Shown piece by piece: positions 18,995 to 28,054 of a DNA stretch of 64,000 nt. Position numbers and translations under genes: made by a program. Every line of letters starts with the position of its first letter. Within the stretch, counting starts at the first letter, position 1. The stretch lies in the NCBI GenBank assembly GCA_963734865.1, contig CAVTIV010000007.1, positions 186,001-250,000 of the forward strand, given 5' to 3'. This stretch comes from CBDCUW01 sp963734865. GTDB lineage: Bacteria > Planctomycetota > Planctomycetia > Pirellulales > Pirellulaceae. Under the pieces are notes generated by a model. It saw nothing but the letters and a program-made list of their open reading frames with translations. It searched no databases and had not been told where the DNA came from.

Positions 18995-20694
18995 CTAAAG
19001 CGTCGTGACCCTCAGCACTTCATCGAGTGTGGTCATCCCTTGGTGTATCTTCAACAGACCATCGGTGGCCAACAAATGCATCCCCGCGGCGAGACCCGCT
19101 TCCCGGATTTGTGATGCGTTGCCCCGCGTTTGCACCAATTCACGGCAAGCATCATCAACGACCAGCAATTCGAACAGCCCAATCCGGCCGCGATAGCCGG
19201 TGCCGCGACAGGCGTCGCAACCGATCGATTTGTAAACGCCACGCAGATCCGCCCGGGTGATGCCCTGGTCGTCCATCAGCGACGGCGGCGGAGTGGGCAA
19301 TTCACCGGAGCGATCAACATCGGGTTGTTTGCAATGGTCGCATAGTCGTCGTACCAATCGTTGCGCCAGGGAAGCGACCAATGAACTGCTGACCAGATAA
19401 GGTTCGATTCCCAGATCCAACAGCCGCGTCACCGCGCTGGCGGCATCGTTGGTGTGCAACGTGCTGAACACCAGATGACCGGTCAGCGATGCCTGGATCG
19501 CCATCACCGCCGTTTCGCCGTCGCGGATCTCACCGACCATGATGATATCGGGATCCTGGCGCAGCACGCTTCGCATCCCCGAGGCGAACGTCATGCCCTT
19601 TTTTTCGTTGATCTGAGTTTGGCTGATTCCGTCAAGTTGGTATTCGATCGGATCTTCCAACGTCAGCACGTTCATGTCATGGGAGTTGATTTCCTGGAGT
19701 GCACCATAGAGCGTCGTGCTCTTGCCGCTGCCGGTCGGCCCGGTGACCAGAATCATGCCGTGATCGCGGCTGATCAATCGGCGGAACACGTCCAAGTAGT
19801 GAGGCGGCATCCCCAGCTCTCGCCAACGTGTAAAGTCGAGCGCTCTTGTCGAGCAACCGAATCACGATCCGTTCGTTGTGGCTGGTCGGCAGCGATGCGA
19901 TCCGCAGGTCGACCGTGCGGTCGCCCAGTTGCACGGTGGCTCGCCCATCTTGCGGTAACCGTTTCTCGGCAATGTTCATCTTGCCAAGGACCTTGACTCG
20001 CGTCAGAACTTCTTCCTGGGCCGATTTGGGAATCTCGAAACTATCAAACAACACACCGTCGATCCGTTGCCGCACGATCACGCGATCTTCGTAGGGTTGG
20101 ATGTGAACGTCCGAGGCGCCCGCCTTGACCGCGTCGAACAACAGATGGTTGACCAATCGAATGATCGGCGCTCGGCCCTCGGTATCCAACAAGTCTTCAC
20201 GGGCAGCCAACACGTTCAGTTCGCCCAACACCGTCTCGCGATCGATCGCGTCGATGACCTGCTGTGCCTGGCTGGAACGATCGGCATACGCGACATTGAT
20301 CGCGGACGCGATTGCTGCCTCGGTTGCCAGGATCGGTTCGACCGAATCACGCAGCGCGCGGCCGATGATGTCCAGGTGTTCGTAACCGTCACGATCGCAA
20401 ATCGCGACCAGCAGCCGATCCTCGTCGCCGTCGGTTTGACGGCGGAAACCGATGCACTCGATGCGCGCGAGCGTAGGCGATGGAAAATCTCGCCAGAAAG
20501 TTTGGGTCCGGTCGCAGCGACGACAGATCGGGCTGCGGCGGCGATCCGAGCGCGACGGACAATTGGGTCAGCCCATCGCCAGCATCACGTGAGCCATCGC
20601 CGCTCGAACCCGGGGAGGGATCCGAATCGATCGGAATCATCGGTGCAGCGAGCTGGTCGGCTGCCTCACGATTGGATTGGGTGGCTTCGGACAT
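18995..20694 (-). pseudogene. gspE: Type II secretion ATPase GspE, two frameshifts
   Basis: Three frames together make a full GspE of about 560 residues. Frame 1 (from 20694) ends its match at FLARFSIAYARAHRV; the next frame resumes with GFRRQTDGDEDRLLVAICDR (one extra base near 20454). That frame holds the N2 domain and the start of the ATPase (ASDVHIQPYEDRVIVRQRID, IASLPTSHNERIVIRLLDKS) until RLYTLA. Near 19820 an extra base leads to the third frame with Walker A GPTGSGKST, Walker B IIMVGEIRDGETA, and the four-Cys zinc site (CDHC ... CDAC). The gene overlaps gspD by 58 bp. As sequenced, no active ATPase can be made. Confidence 0.85.
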
Positions 20695-23154
20695 GGGATA
20701 AGGATCGGACCGCTCTCCGGATCGTCTCCCGGAATTTGGGCGTCTTGAACGTCGATATCAGATAAGTATCGCAGATCGCGGAACCGTGAGTCCCGCAAAA
20801 TCTTGGGGCGAATGAAAAGGAAGAAGGAGGTTGTCAGTTCGGCTTCGGTCGTGAGGCTCGTCAGTTCACGAAGGATCGGGATGTGTTCGGTCCACGGCAC
20901 GCCGGTGAAGGTGTCGCTGTTGTTGATTCGTTTCAGCCCGCCGACAACCACCGTTTTGCCGTCGGGGATCGTCACGACGCTGCCAACGCGATCGATCTGA
21001 CGCGGAGGGGGCAGAGTTGAGTCGGAACTTTGGCCAACGAACGTGCTGAACTCCACCTCGAATTCTAATTGAAGATGGTCGTCCTCGTTGATGTGCGGCG
21101 TGACGGTGATGACGGTCCCGGCTTGTTGATTGCCCCCCAGGCTGGTGGTGGCGACCTGGACGGAGGTGTTCACGCTGGAAAATGGCACACTGGCGACACT
21201 CTCGAGCGTTCCGGTTTGATTGTCATTGACCAGGATTTTTGGTGAGGCCAACACGCGGCTTCGGGTGTGGGCGGCAAGCGCCTGGACGATCACATCGGCA
21301 ACCTCCGGATCGATCAGGACTCCATTGAAGCCCAGCGAAGGGTTGATGGTCAGGAAACCGTTGCTCGGATCGACTTCGCTGAGACCGAACGAAGTGAACT
21401 TGAACAACTTGTTGGTACCGGTGCGGTCGCCGATCGACACCTCGACACCGAGGGAAAAGTTGTCGGTCGTGTCGACCGCAACGATTTCCGCTTCGATCAT
21501 CACTTGGGGACGCCGCTGGTCCAGGGATCGGATTAGCTTCTCGTACAGCGGTTGAACACTCGCGGGCGCATAGACGATCAAACTGTTGGTGGCCACGTCG
21601 GCCGATACCCGTGCGCCGCCGGGCAGCATCGCCACCTGGCCGCCACCGCCACCACCAAGTCCACCCAGTGCGCCGGCACCCGGTCCTCCGCCAGGACCCA
21701 TTGCGTAGCTGCCGCTAGCGCCGATCAGGGGCGCCAGTGCGCTGTTCTGATTCCTTCCGGACGATGGCATGGGGGTTTCGTCGGCATTGCCGTTTTCCAG
21801 TGGCAGGCGGGTGGTCGGGACGGCGGAATTCATCCCCGAGAAACCGATTCCGCTAACGGTGACCGGCTGGATGCCGGCACCGAAGCCCAGCGCTGGATAG
21901 ACGCCACCGATGTTCATTCCGCCGAGCGTTCCGAAGGCGTTGCTTCCCAGACCACCGAAGCCGGCGACTTGACCGCTGCCGGCGGCCTCCTGAAGGGCCA
22001 GCAACGAGTACAGAACTTCGACCGCATTGGCGTTCTTGAGTTTGTAGAACTGAATCGGGCTCTCGGCTGAATCGACCGGTCGATCGATTTCCTTCAACAG
22101 TGTTTCAATTTGCCGGTGCACTTCGGCTGGTGCCCGCACGATCAGCAGGTTTCCCTCTTCGTCGATCGTGGTCTCGATCGCCGTTTCCGCCTCTTCGCTG
22201 CTGACCAGTCCCCGGATCAACTTATCGATTCGTTCGGCCGACACGTTTTGTAATCGATAAACACGCACAATGAAGTCGGTGCCGCTGTCAAGTTGCTGCA
22301 GCAAACGCATGACCTGTTCGACCCGCTCTTTCTCGCCGGCAACCACCACACGTTTGCCCGAGGCGTCGTTGAACAACTTGACGTCGGGCGTTCCCGCGGT
22401 CGTGGCATCTCTGGCCAACAATGCTTCGACTTGCTCAATCAAGGCGGCAGGAGTTCGACTCTTCGTCACGTAGAACTCGATCACAGGCTGACGCAGGGGC
22501 ATGTCGATCAACTTCAGCAGCTCGACCATCGTGCGAACGTTCTGGGCGTAATCGGTGATGATCACCAAGCCGTTGTTGGGCAAAGCGATGAAGTTAGCCC
22601 CTTTGGACAGAAACGTGCGCAGCGTCTGGGAAAGCTGCGAGATATCGGCGTTCTTGATCGGGATGACTTGAGTGACTGCAGCGGCAGGTCCGTCTCGAGC
22701 GAGAATCTCACTGGCATCTCCGGTCGCGGCGTACGGCACCATGTCGGTGACGTCGATGATCCGCTTCCAGCCCGGTACATCCGAGTCGACGACGACAAGG
22801 TTCTCGCCCTTCAATAAACTTCCCAACAGGACCGGTAACTGCGCTCTTGGGAAACTTTGCCGGTGTGTAGACAGTGACTTGTCGGTTGGCCAAGTCGGCG
22901 CTGTAGAGAAACCGAACGTTCAACTGCTTCGAGACCGCTTCGACCAGCTTGGGAAGACTGACCGGCCCGGCCAAATTCAATTCGACCAGTTCCTGGCCCG
23001 AGTTTTCGCCCGCAGTTTGCTGGGCCACAGTTTGCTGAGCCACAATTTGCTGGGCCACGGCATCGCGGTTGCCCGTGATTAGCAGAGTCATCGCGCAGCA
23101 CGCCATCACCCATCCGGCGGTTTGGCGGTTCTTGGTGAAGCGGCAGGCAATCAA
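20637..23154 (-). pseudogene. gspD: Type II secretion secretin GspD, one frameshift
   Basis: The N-terminus is in one frame: a signal peptide (TTG 23154 keeps a basic n-region; ATG 23106 is the alternative), an Ala-Gln-rich linker, then the N0 domain (VSLPKLVEAVSKQLNVRFLY). Near 22839 one extra base in GCAGTTACC shifts to the frame LPVLLGSLLKGENLVVVDSD. This frame runs 729 residues: N1-N3 repeats (RVYRLQNVSAERIDKLIRGL), a Gly-rich insert, and the secretin domain (PQVMIEAEIVAVDTTDNFSL, VLASPKILVNDNQTG, GGLKRINNSD). GspD forms the outer-membrane pore. It is first in the operon. Confidence 0.85.
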
Positions 23155-23382
23155 GGCAGCGTGTCCGTTAGGATGCGTGGCTGACGCTCCCGTGACAAAC
23201 AAGGCAACTCTTGCTGGCCCGGTTTTGGGCCAGGCCGGGTAGCGGTCAATGCCGAACGCTATGAAAACTGATGAGAAGCCGTCAACGGAGCTTTGGTCCG
23301 CCCGCAGTAGTGGGGTGGCCGCCACGGCGCGCGATTGAACAAAAAGTAACCATCTCGATCGGCACAGCTCCCCCACTTGCCA

Positions 23383-23742
23383 ATGACTCCGTTCCATCTC
23401 TATCTCTATGGCCCCGAAAAAGGGCCGATCGATACCAGTTTCGAGGCTGCAGCGGAGCGGCTGGAGCGGCTCGAGTTGCTTCATTTTGAGCCCGATGGGT
23501 CGTTTGTCTGGACTCGTGACTCGGGGAAGCAGCAGATTGACGGGATGCTCTACGACGCGGCCGGACGTTTGCAATATGTCGAGCTTCAGGGGAAATGTGC
23601 ACTGCCGACGTGGCAGCGGATGGTGACGGCGATTCGAGGTGCGTTGAGCGATGACCTGGTCGTGATGTTGCTGCCGCAGCGACAATTGCAAGATCTGCAA
23701 ACTTTTGAAGCGATCCACTGGCGGGCCGACGATTTCGAGTGA
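23383..23742 (+). CDS. Conserved-looking protein of unknown function
   Basis: 119 residues from ATG 23383; a TTG 6 bases earlier is possible. It starts divergently from gspD. The sequence is soluble, with an alternating charged/hydrophobic pattern (FHLYLYGPEKGPIDTSFEAA, KQQIDGMLYDAAGRLQYVEL) and a helical middle ending RGALSDDLVVMLLPQRQLQD. No signal peptide or known motif is seen. Balanced composition and in-frame extent support a real gene; no function is proposed. Confidence 0.65.
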   Translation: MTPFHLYLYGPEKGPIDTSFEAAAERLERLELLHFEPDGSFVWTRDSGKQQIDGMLYDAAGRLQYVELQGKCALPTWQRMVTAIRGALSDDLVVMLLPQRQLQDLQTFEAIHWRADDFE

Positions 23743-23993
23743 GCCAGGGTTCGGTTGGCTGATTTATTTTGCGACGGATTCGCTGTCTTTTCCGGTCATT
23801 TCCGGTTTTTCGCCGAACGTTCCACGGCCGGATTCTGTCGATTCTGATGATTGGCACGACGGTTGCTCTCAGTGGAGATGGAAATGACCGTGTGGGTCAA
23901 AATCGAAACCCGACGGCTGGCGGCAGAAAACCAGTCGACTTTTACCAAGAGTTGGGATGGTCCAACGAACTTTTCTTCAGGAGGGATTCACCC

Positions 23994-24197
23994 ATGTTGA
24001 CAACGACTGATGCCCCGAGTGTCTCGGAATCACACTTTGCTGCTCAAAATGAGACGGTTCCAACGGATCGCGAGATTTCGCGTCGCGTGCTTCGAATACG
24101 AGCTGGTTGGAGCGTTGACGAGCGATTACGTCGACGACGCGAAGCGGAGCGACGGTTTGTCGACCTGATGACCGTACTTTCGGACGTCGCTGCCTAA
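23994..24197 (+). CDS. Small protein with a strong Shine-Dalgarno sequence
   Basis: 67 residues from ATG 23994. AGGAGG at 23979-23984 lies 9 bases upstream, which is rare in this window and fixes the start. The first half is polar (Thr/Ser/Glu); the second half is a basic, Arg-rich amphipathic helix (RRVLRIRAGWSVDERLRRRR). No membrane segment. Function unknown; a nucleic-acid or protein-binding role would be a guess from the charge only. Confidence 0.6.
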   Translation: MLTTTDAPSVSESHFAAQNETVPTDREISRRVLRIRAGWSVDERLRRRREAERRFVDLMTVLSDVAA

Positions 24198-24247
24198 TCG
24201 CTGACCAATCGCCTGGAAACGAGGTTGCCTGCGACGGTTGTTGCTTC

Positions 24248-24796
24248 TCATTCCAGGCTGTCGGCACCTTCGGCTTTGCTGCTGATCGGTTGCCCTGCGA
24301 TGTCGTCATGGTATCGGCACGCTTCCATGAAGGATTCCAGCAGAACCAGCGCCGCGACGGCGTCGACTCGTTTCTTTTTCTTGGTCCGGCTGTAGCCCCC
24401 TGCGGCCATCCGCCGCTTGGCGTCGGATGTCGTGAACCGTTCGTCAAACAGTCGCACGGGATGCCCCGTTTCGTCCGCTAACCAGCGGGCGAACTCGCGG
24501 CACTCGCGGCTCTTTTGGCTTTCGCCCCCGTCACAGTGAATCGGCAGCCCGACGACGAAGGCGCCGATCCGTTCATCTTTGATCAGTTGACGAAAGTACT
24601 CACCATCACCGCGCCAATTCTGTGACGGGTGCACCTCCAGCGGGCTGGCGAGCATTCGATCGGGATCACAGACGGCGATCCCGATTCGAACGGTGCCAAA
24701 ATCGACAGCCGCTAATCGGCCGGTCGTCGGAAAGTCGTGATCGGTCGGGGCCGAATCGGTGGTCATCACGTCCAATCGGTTCGTGGGGGTTGTCAT
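24248..24796 (-). CDS. ruvX: Holliday junction resolvase-like RuvX (YqgF)
   Basis: 182 residues. RNase H-fold motifs in order: AVDFGTVRIGIAVCD with the first catalytic Asp, VVGLPIHCDG, RLFDERFTTSDAKRRM, and VDAVAALVLLESFM with the last acidic residue. The family processes the 16S rRNA 5' end and/or junction DNA. About 25 extra residues precede the core; ATG 24766 would give a shorter form. It is divergent from the PaaK-type gene. Confidence 0.9.
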   Translation of the reverse strand: MTTPTNRLDVMTTDSAPTDHDFPTTGRLAAVDFGTVRIGIAVCDPDRMLASPLEVHPSQNWRGDGEYFRQLIKDERIGAFVVGLPIHCDGGESQKSRECREFARWLADETGHPVRLFDERFTTSDAKRRMAAGGYSRTKKKKRVDAVAALVLLESFMEACRYHDDIAGQPISSKAEGADSLE

Positions 24797-24800
24797 CTGA

Positions 24801-24839
24801 GAGGGATGACCGATGTCGCTGGTGGAACCACCATCCCTC
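24801..24839. promoter_or_regulatory. Imperfect hairpin in the ruvX leader
   Basis: GAGGGATG (24801-24808) pairs with CATCCCTC (24832-24839), and GGTGG-AA-CCACC lies inside. The structure sits 5 bases upstream of the ruvX start, so it could affect translation; no known riboswitch class is recognised. Confidence 0.3.
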
Positions 24840-24989
24840 GGTCAATGCCTCAGTCTACACGCAGAATGGTAGGATGGGTCACGCGGATCTCAGGCCGCAC
24901 CCGACAACCGCACCGGGTCACCATTGCATTGGGCGTTGGGCGTTTTCGTTTGGAGTTTGCTGGGACCGGGTCGTTGTCGCTCCTTGACC

Positions 24990-25019
24990 GACCCCACCTG
25001 AACGGACCCCACCTGAACG
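24990..25019. repeat. Two tandem 15-bp units
   Basis: GACCCCACCTGAACG is repeated twice, exactly, in the divergent gap between ruvX and the ligase gene (24797-25133). Nothing else definite is seen in that gap. Confidence 0.55.
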
Positions 25020-25133
25020 CGGCGCCAGCTTTGATCGGGCTACGAAACACCCATCCTGCAAAGGCGACGGTCTCCGGTTAGGCTTTGACAGAATCCCACG
25101 ACCTCCGATGCTTTCTCTGGGCAGCCCGTTCAC

Positions 25134-26426
25134 GTGAACACACTCAGCCGCAGCGAGCTACGTACTTGTTCTGCGGACGCGTTGCGCTCGTACCAGCTTG
25201 ATTCGCTGAACCAGCTGTTAAACGTTGCCCGATCCCAACCTTTTTATTGCGATCGATTGGCTGGGATTCGATTGCCGTTGTCGTCGTTGGAGGATTTGAC
25301 CTCGATTCCGATCATTGACAAGAGCGACCTGATCGCCGACCAACGGGGCCGGCCCGGTCGCATCTTCGCTTTGCCGTTGGCTCGATACACGCGGCTTCAT
25401 CAAACCAGTGGAACGCGGGGATGGCCGATGCCGGTCTTGGATACGCCGGCAGATTGGCAGTGGTGGATGGATTGTTGGGCCTATGTCTTGGATGAGGCCG
25501 AGGTCACAGCCGATGACATCGCGATGATGGCGTTTTCTTTTGGTCCTTTCATTGGATTTTGGACAGCCAATGATGCGTTGGTCCAACGCGGTGCGATGGT
25601 CGTGCCCGGCGGTGGGATGTCCAGCGAGGCGCGTTTGCAGTTGATTGGTGATCATCGCTGCAGCGTTGTCTGTTGCACACCGACGTACGCGCTTCACCTG
25701 GCGGCGATCGCGGCCGACCGAGGCATCGACTTGGCGGGCGGATCGGTCTCGCGGTTGATTGTTGCCGGCGAACCGGGCGGCAGCGTACCGGCGGTCCGGG
25801 CGCGAATGGAACAGTCTTGGGGAGCTCGCGTGATCGATCATTCCGGGGCCAGCGAAGTCGGCGCGTGGGGCTTCGGCAGCCGCGACGGGCGGGGGCTGCA
25901 CGTGATCGAAGCGGAGTTCATTGCCGAATTGCTGCGGTTCGACGACCAGTATCCGCAGGGAACGCCGGTTGCTGATGGCGAACCGGCAGAACTGGTTCTG
26001 ACCAACCTGGGGCGATACGGTGGACCGGCAATCCGATATCGCACCGGCGACATCGTGCGTGGATTCAGAACTCACGACCGAGCTTGCAAGTTTCTGTGGC
26101 TGGAAGGCGGTGTGCTCGGACGCGCCGATGACATGATGGTCATCCGGGGCGTGAACGTCTTTCCCAGTAGTGTCGAGGCGATTGTTCGCGAGGTCGCCGG
26201 GACGGCCGAGTTTCGCATGATCGCGACTCGCCGAGACGAGATGGATCAATTGTCTGTTGAAATCGAAGCGAGTGATGAGACGGCGCGGCGATTGGGCGAA
26301 CTTTTTCGTGATCGGTTGGCGATGCGAGTGAATGTCAGCACCGCCGAGGAAGGAACGTTGCCTCGTTCAGAGGCCAAAGCAAATCGCTGGGTTGACCGGC
26401 GCGACACAACCAACGCGAGTGACTGA
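25134..26426 (+). CDS. Phenylacetate-CoA ligase-like AMP-forming ligase
   Basis: 430 residues from GTG. PaaK-type adenylation enzyme: an N-terminal helical part (LLNVARSQPFYCDRLAG), the phosphate-binding loop variant HQTSGTRGWPMPVLDT, GASEVGAWGFG (adenine-binding region), YRTGDIVRG with the ribose-binding Asp, and a C-terminal lid with GRADDMMVIRGVNVFPSSVE. Members activate carboxylic acids as acyl-AMP and then acyl-CoA; the acid here is not known. It is followed after 3 bp by a DUF971 gene, so likely an operon. Confidence 0.87.
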   Translation: MNTLSRSELRTCSADALRSYQLDSLNQLLNVARSQPFYCDRLAGIRLPLSSLEDLTSIPIIDKSDLIADQRGRPGRIFALPLARYTRLHQTSGTRGWPMPVLDTPADWQWWMDCWAYVLDEAEVTADDIAMMAFSFGPFIGFWTANDALVQRGAMVVPGGGMSSEARLQLIGDHRCSVVCCTPTYALHLAAIAADRGIDLAGGSVSRLIVAGEPGGSVPAVRARMEQSWGARVIDHSGASEVGAWGFGSRDGRGLHVIEAEFIAELLRFDDQYPQGTPVADGEPAELVLTNLGRYGGPAIRYRTGDIVRGFRTHDRACKFLWLEGGVLGRADDMMVIRGVNVFPSSVEAIVREVAGTAEFRMIATRRDEMDQLSVEIEASDETARRLGELFRDRLAMRVNVSTAEEGTLPRSEAKANRWVDRRDTTNASD

Positions 26427-26429
26427 TCC

Positions 26430-26777
26430 ATGGCTGAGCAACCAGGCGGACCGAGCGACCTAATCCCGCTGTTGATCCAGCGGGAGGGCGATTCGGCGAT
26501 TCGTATCGAGTGGAGTGATCAGACGATCACCAACTGGACCGTTGGCGAATTGCGAAAGGCCTGTCCTTGTGCGACCTGTCGCGAGAAAAAACGGGGCGCT
26601 GAGGCAAAGGCGGCCGGCAATCCGCGGGCGATGTTGCCCGTGTTGAGCGCTGCCGAGGCTCGCCCGCTGCGGATCGAATCGATGAGCCCGGTCGGTTCTT
26701 ATGCCTACAACATCGCGTTCAGCGACGGACACTCCTCGGGGATCTATCCGTTCGCGATCTTGTACCGCAAGGAGTGA
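26430..26777 (+). CDS. DUF971 (GBBH-like N-terminal domain) protein
   Basis: 115 residues. Typical DUF971 features: IRIEWSDQTITNWTVGELRK, CPCATC, a short Lys/Ala-rich loop, PVGSYAYNIAFSDGHSSGIY and the final phenylalanine/leucine/tyrosine strand. The CxCxxC-like cluster is thought to bind a metal, as in the N-terminal domain of gamma-butyrobetaine hydroxylase; Fe-S or Zn roles are suggested for the family. Starts 3 bp after the CoA ligase gene. Confidence 0.88.
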   Translation: MAEQPGGPSDLIPLLIQREGDSAIRIEWSDQTITNWTVGELRKACPCATCREKKRGAEAKAAGNPRAMLPVLSAAEARPLRIESMSPVGSYAYNIAFSDGHSSGIYPFAILYRKE

Positions 26778-26792
26778 TCGCCGATCGCGCAA

Positions 26793-27887
26793 TCAAACCC
26801 GGACCAGCTTGGTGACGCGACCGCCGCGAACCCATTCGGCAACGAAGATATTGCCGTCGGCATCGAAGCAGGCGTCGTGCGGGTGAACGAACAGGCCCGG
26901 TTGCCACTTGTCGGGGCTGGCGCGCATGTTCTCTTTTTTGTCCAGCACTCTTGCACGCCAGGCCTCATCGTCGCCCAGTTGAGCGACGACCTGGTTGTCG
27001 ATATCCAGAATCGTGATTCGGGCGTGCAGGTCGGGGACCAACAGCAAGTCGCCTTGACGATCGATGTCGGCGGGGAAAAGAAAACCGCCCTGAGTTCGCA
27101 AATGTTTGCCGTCCATGTCAAACCATTGAAGACGCGCGTTGGCGCGGTCGGCAACCACCAGTTTCGGAGTGCCATCGCGGTCGTCGAGCCATTGCCCATG
27201 AGGTGTTTGGAACTGCCCGTCCGCGGTGCCCTTGCCTCCGATCGCTCGCACGAACTGATCCTTCGCGTCGTACTCGTACAGGTAGTTGCTGCCGTATCCG
27301 TCGCCCAGGTAGTAGCCGCCATCGTCGCGGAAGCTGGTATTGGTGGGACGGAAACCGAGTTTCGTGTTGCCGGCAAAACCTGCCTGCTCGAAGATCTCGT
27401 CTTTCGTTCGCTTCCAAACCAGCTCGCCGTTGAGCGACATTTTCGCAAACGACATCTTCGTGTTGGCGGCTGCGAGATAAAGAAACTCTTCACCGTCTTC
27501 TTCACGAATATCGATCCCATGACCGCTCGAGGTTGACGCCCCGTTGCTCTCGATGGCATGGAAGCCGGCCATGCTGCGGACAAACTTGCCCTCGGGGTCG
27601 AACATGAAGACCGAATCGGGGTGACCGGTGTGCGTGATGTAGATCATGCCCGAACGATCGATCGTCACGCCATGCGACGCGTTGCCATAATCATGACCGG
27701 TGGGCAGCGAATCGCGTCCCCAGTTGTGAATGCATCGATAGGTAAATTCACCGCTTCCAACAATCGGCTCCTTGGACTGCGCCTTGTCTTGCGCCCCGAG
27801 AATCAGCGGACCGCCGGCAACGACGGCCGCCGAAGCGGCAGCGGATGTCTTCAACAAAGATCGTCGATCGAATTTGGAATGACTCAT
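26793..27887 (-). CDS. Exported NHL-repeat protein
   Basis: 364 residues from ATG 27887, chosen because it begins a Tat-like signal (FDRRSLLKTSAAASAAVVAG). The body is an NHL/six-bladed beta-propeller: SHGVTIDRSGMIYITHTGHP, DPEGKFVRSMAGF, GGYYLGDGYGSNYLYEYDAK, ADGQFQTPHGQWLDDRDG, HPHDACFDADGNIFVAEWVR. The His/Asp pattern at blade ends resembles peptidylamidoglycolate lyase-like propellers, but catalytic identity cannot be shown. Convergent with the DUF971 gene, 15 bp apart. Confidence 0.85.
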   Translation of the reverse strand: MSHSKFDRRSLLKTSAAASAAVVAGGPLILGAQDKAQSKEPIVGSGEFTYRCIHNWGRDSLPTGHDYGNASHGVTIDRSGMIYITHTGHPDSVFMFDPEGKFVRSMAGFHAIESNGASTSSGHGIDIREEDGEEFLYLAAANTKMSFAKMSLNGELVWKRTKDEIFEQAGFAGNTKLGFRPTNTSFRDDGGYYLGDGYGSNYLYEYDAKDQFVRAIGGKGTADGQFQTPHGQWLDDRDGTPKLVVADRANARLQWFDMDGKHLRTQGGFLFPADIDRQGDLLLVPDLHARITILDIDNQVVAQLGDDEAWRARVLDKKENMRASPDKWQPGLFVHPHDACFDADGNIFVAEWVRGGRVTKLVRV

Positions 27888-28054
27888 CAAGACTCTCGGG
27901 CAACTGGATGCAGGGGAAAATGGTGAAAGCGACACCCCGTCATTGTAGCTGTGCCCGAGATGATTGTTGCCATCGGTTGCTGGTAGAATTTTGCCACCGA
28001 GTTTCATTCCCCCGAATGATCGCCAATCTGAACCCCCGATCCAGTGAATCGTGC

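Noticed and set aside
25218..26249. 343-codon minus-strand open frame
   Set aside because: Antisense to the PaaK-type ligase; a GC-rich mirror frame.
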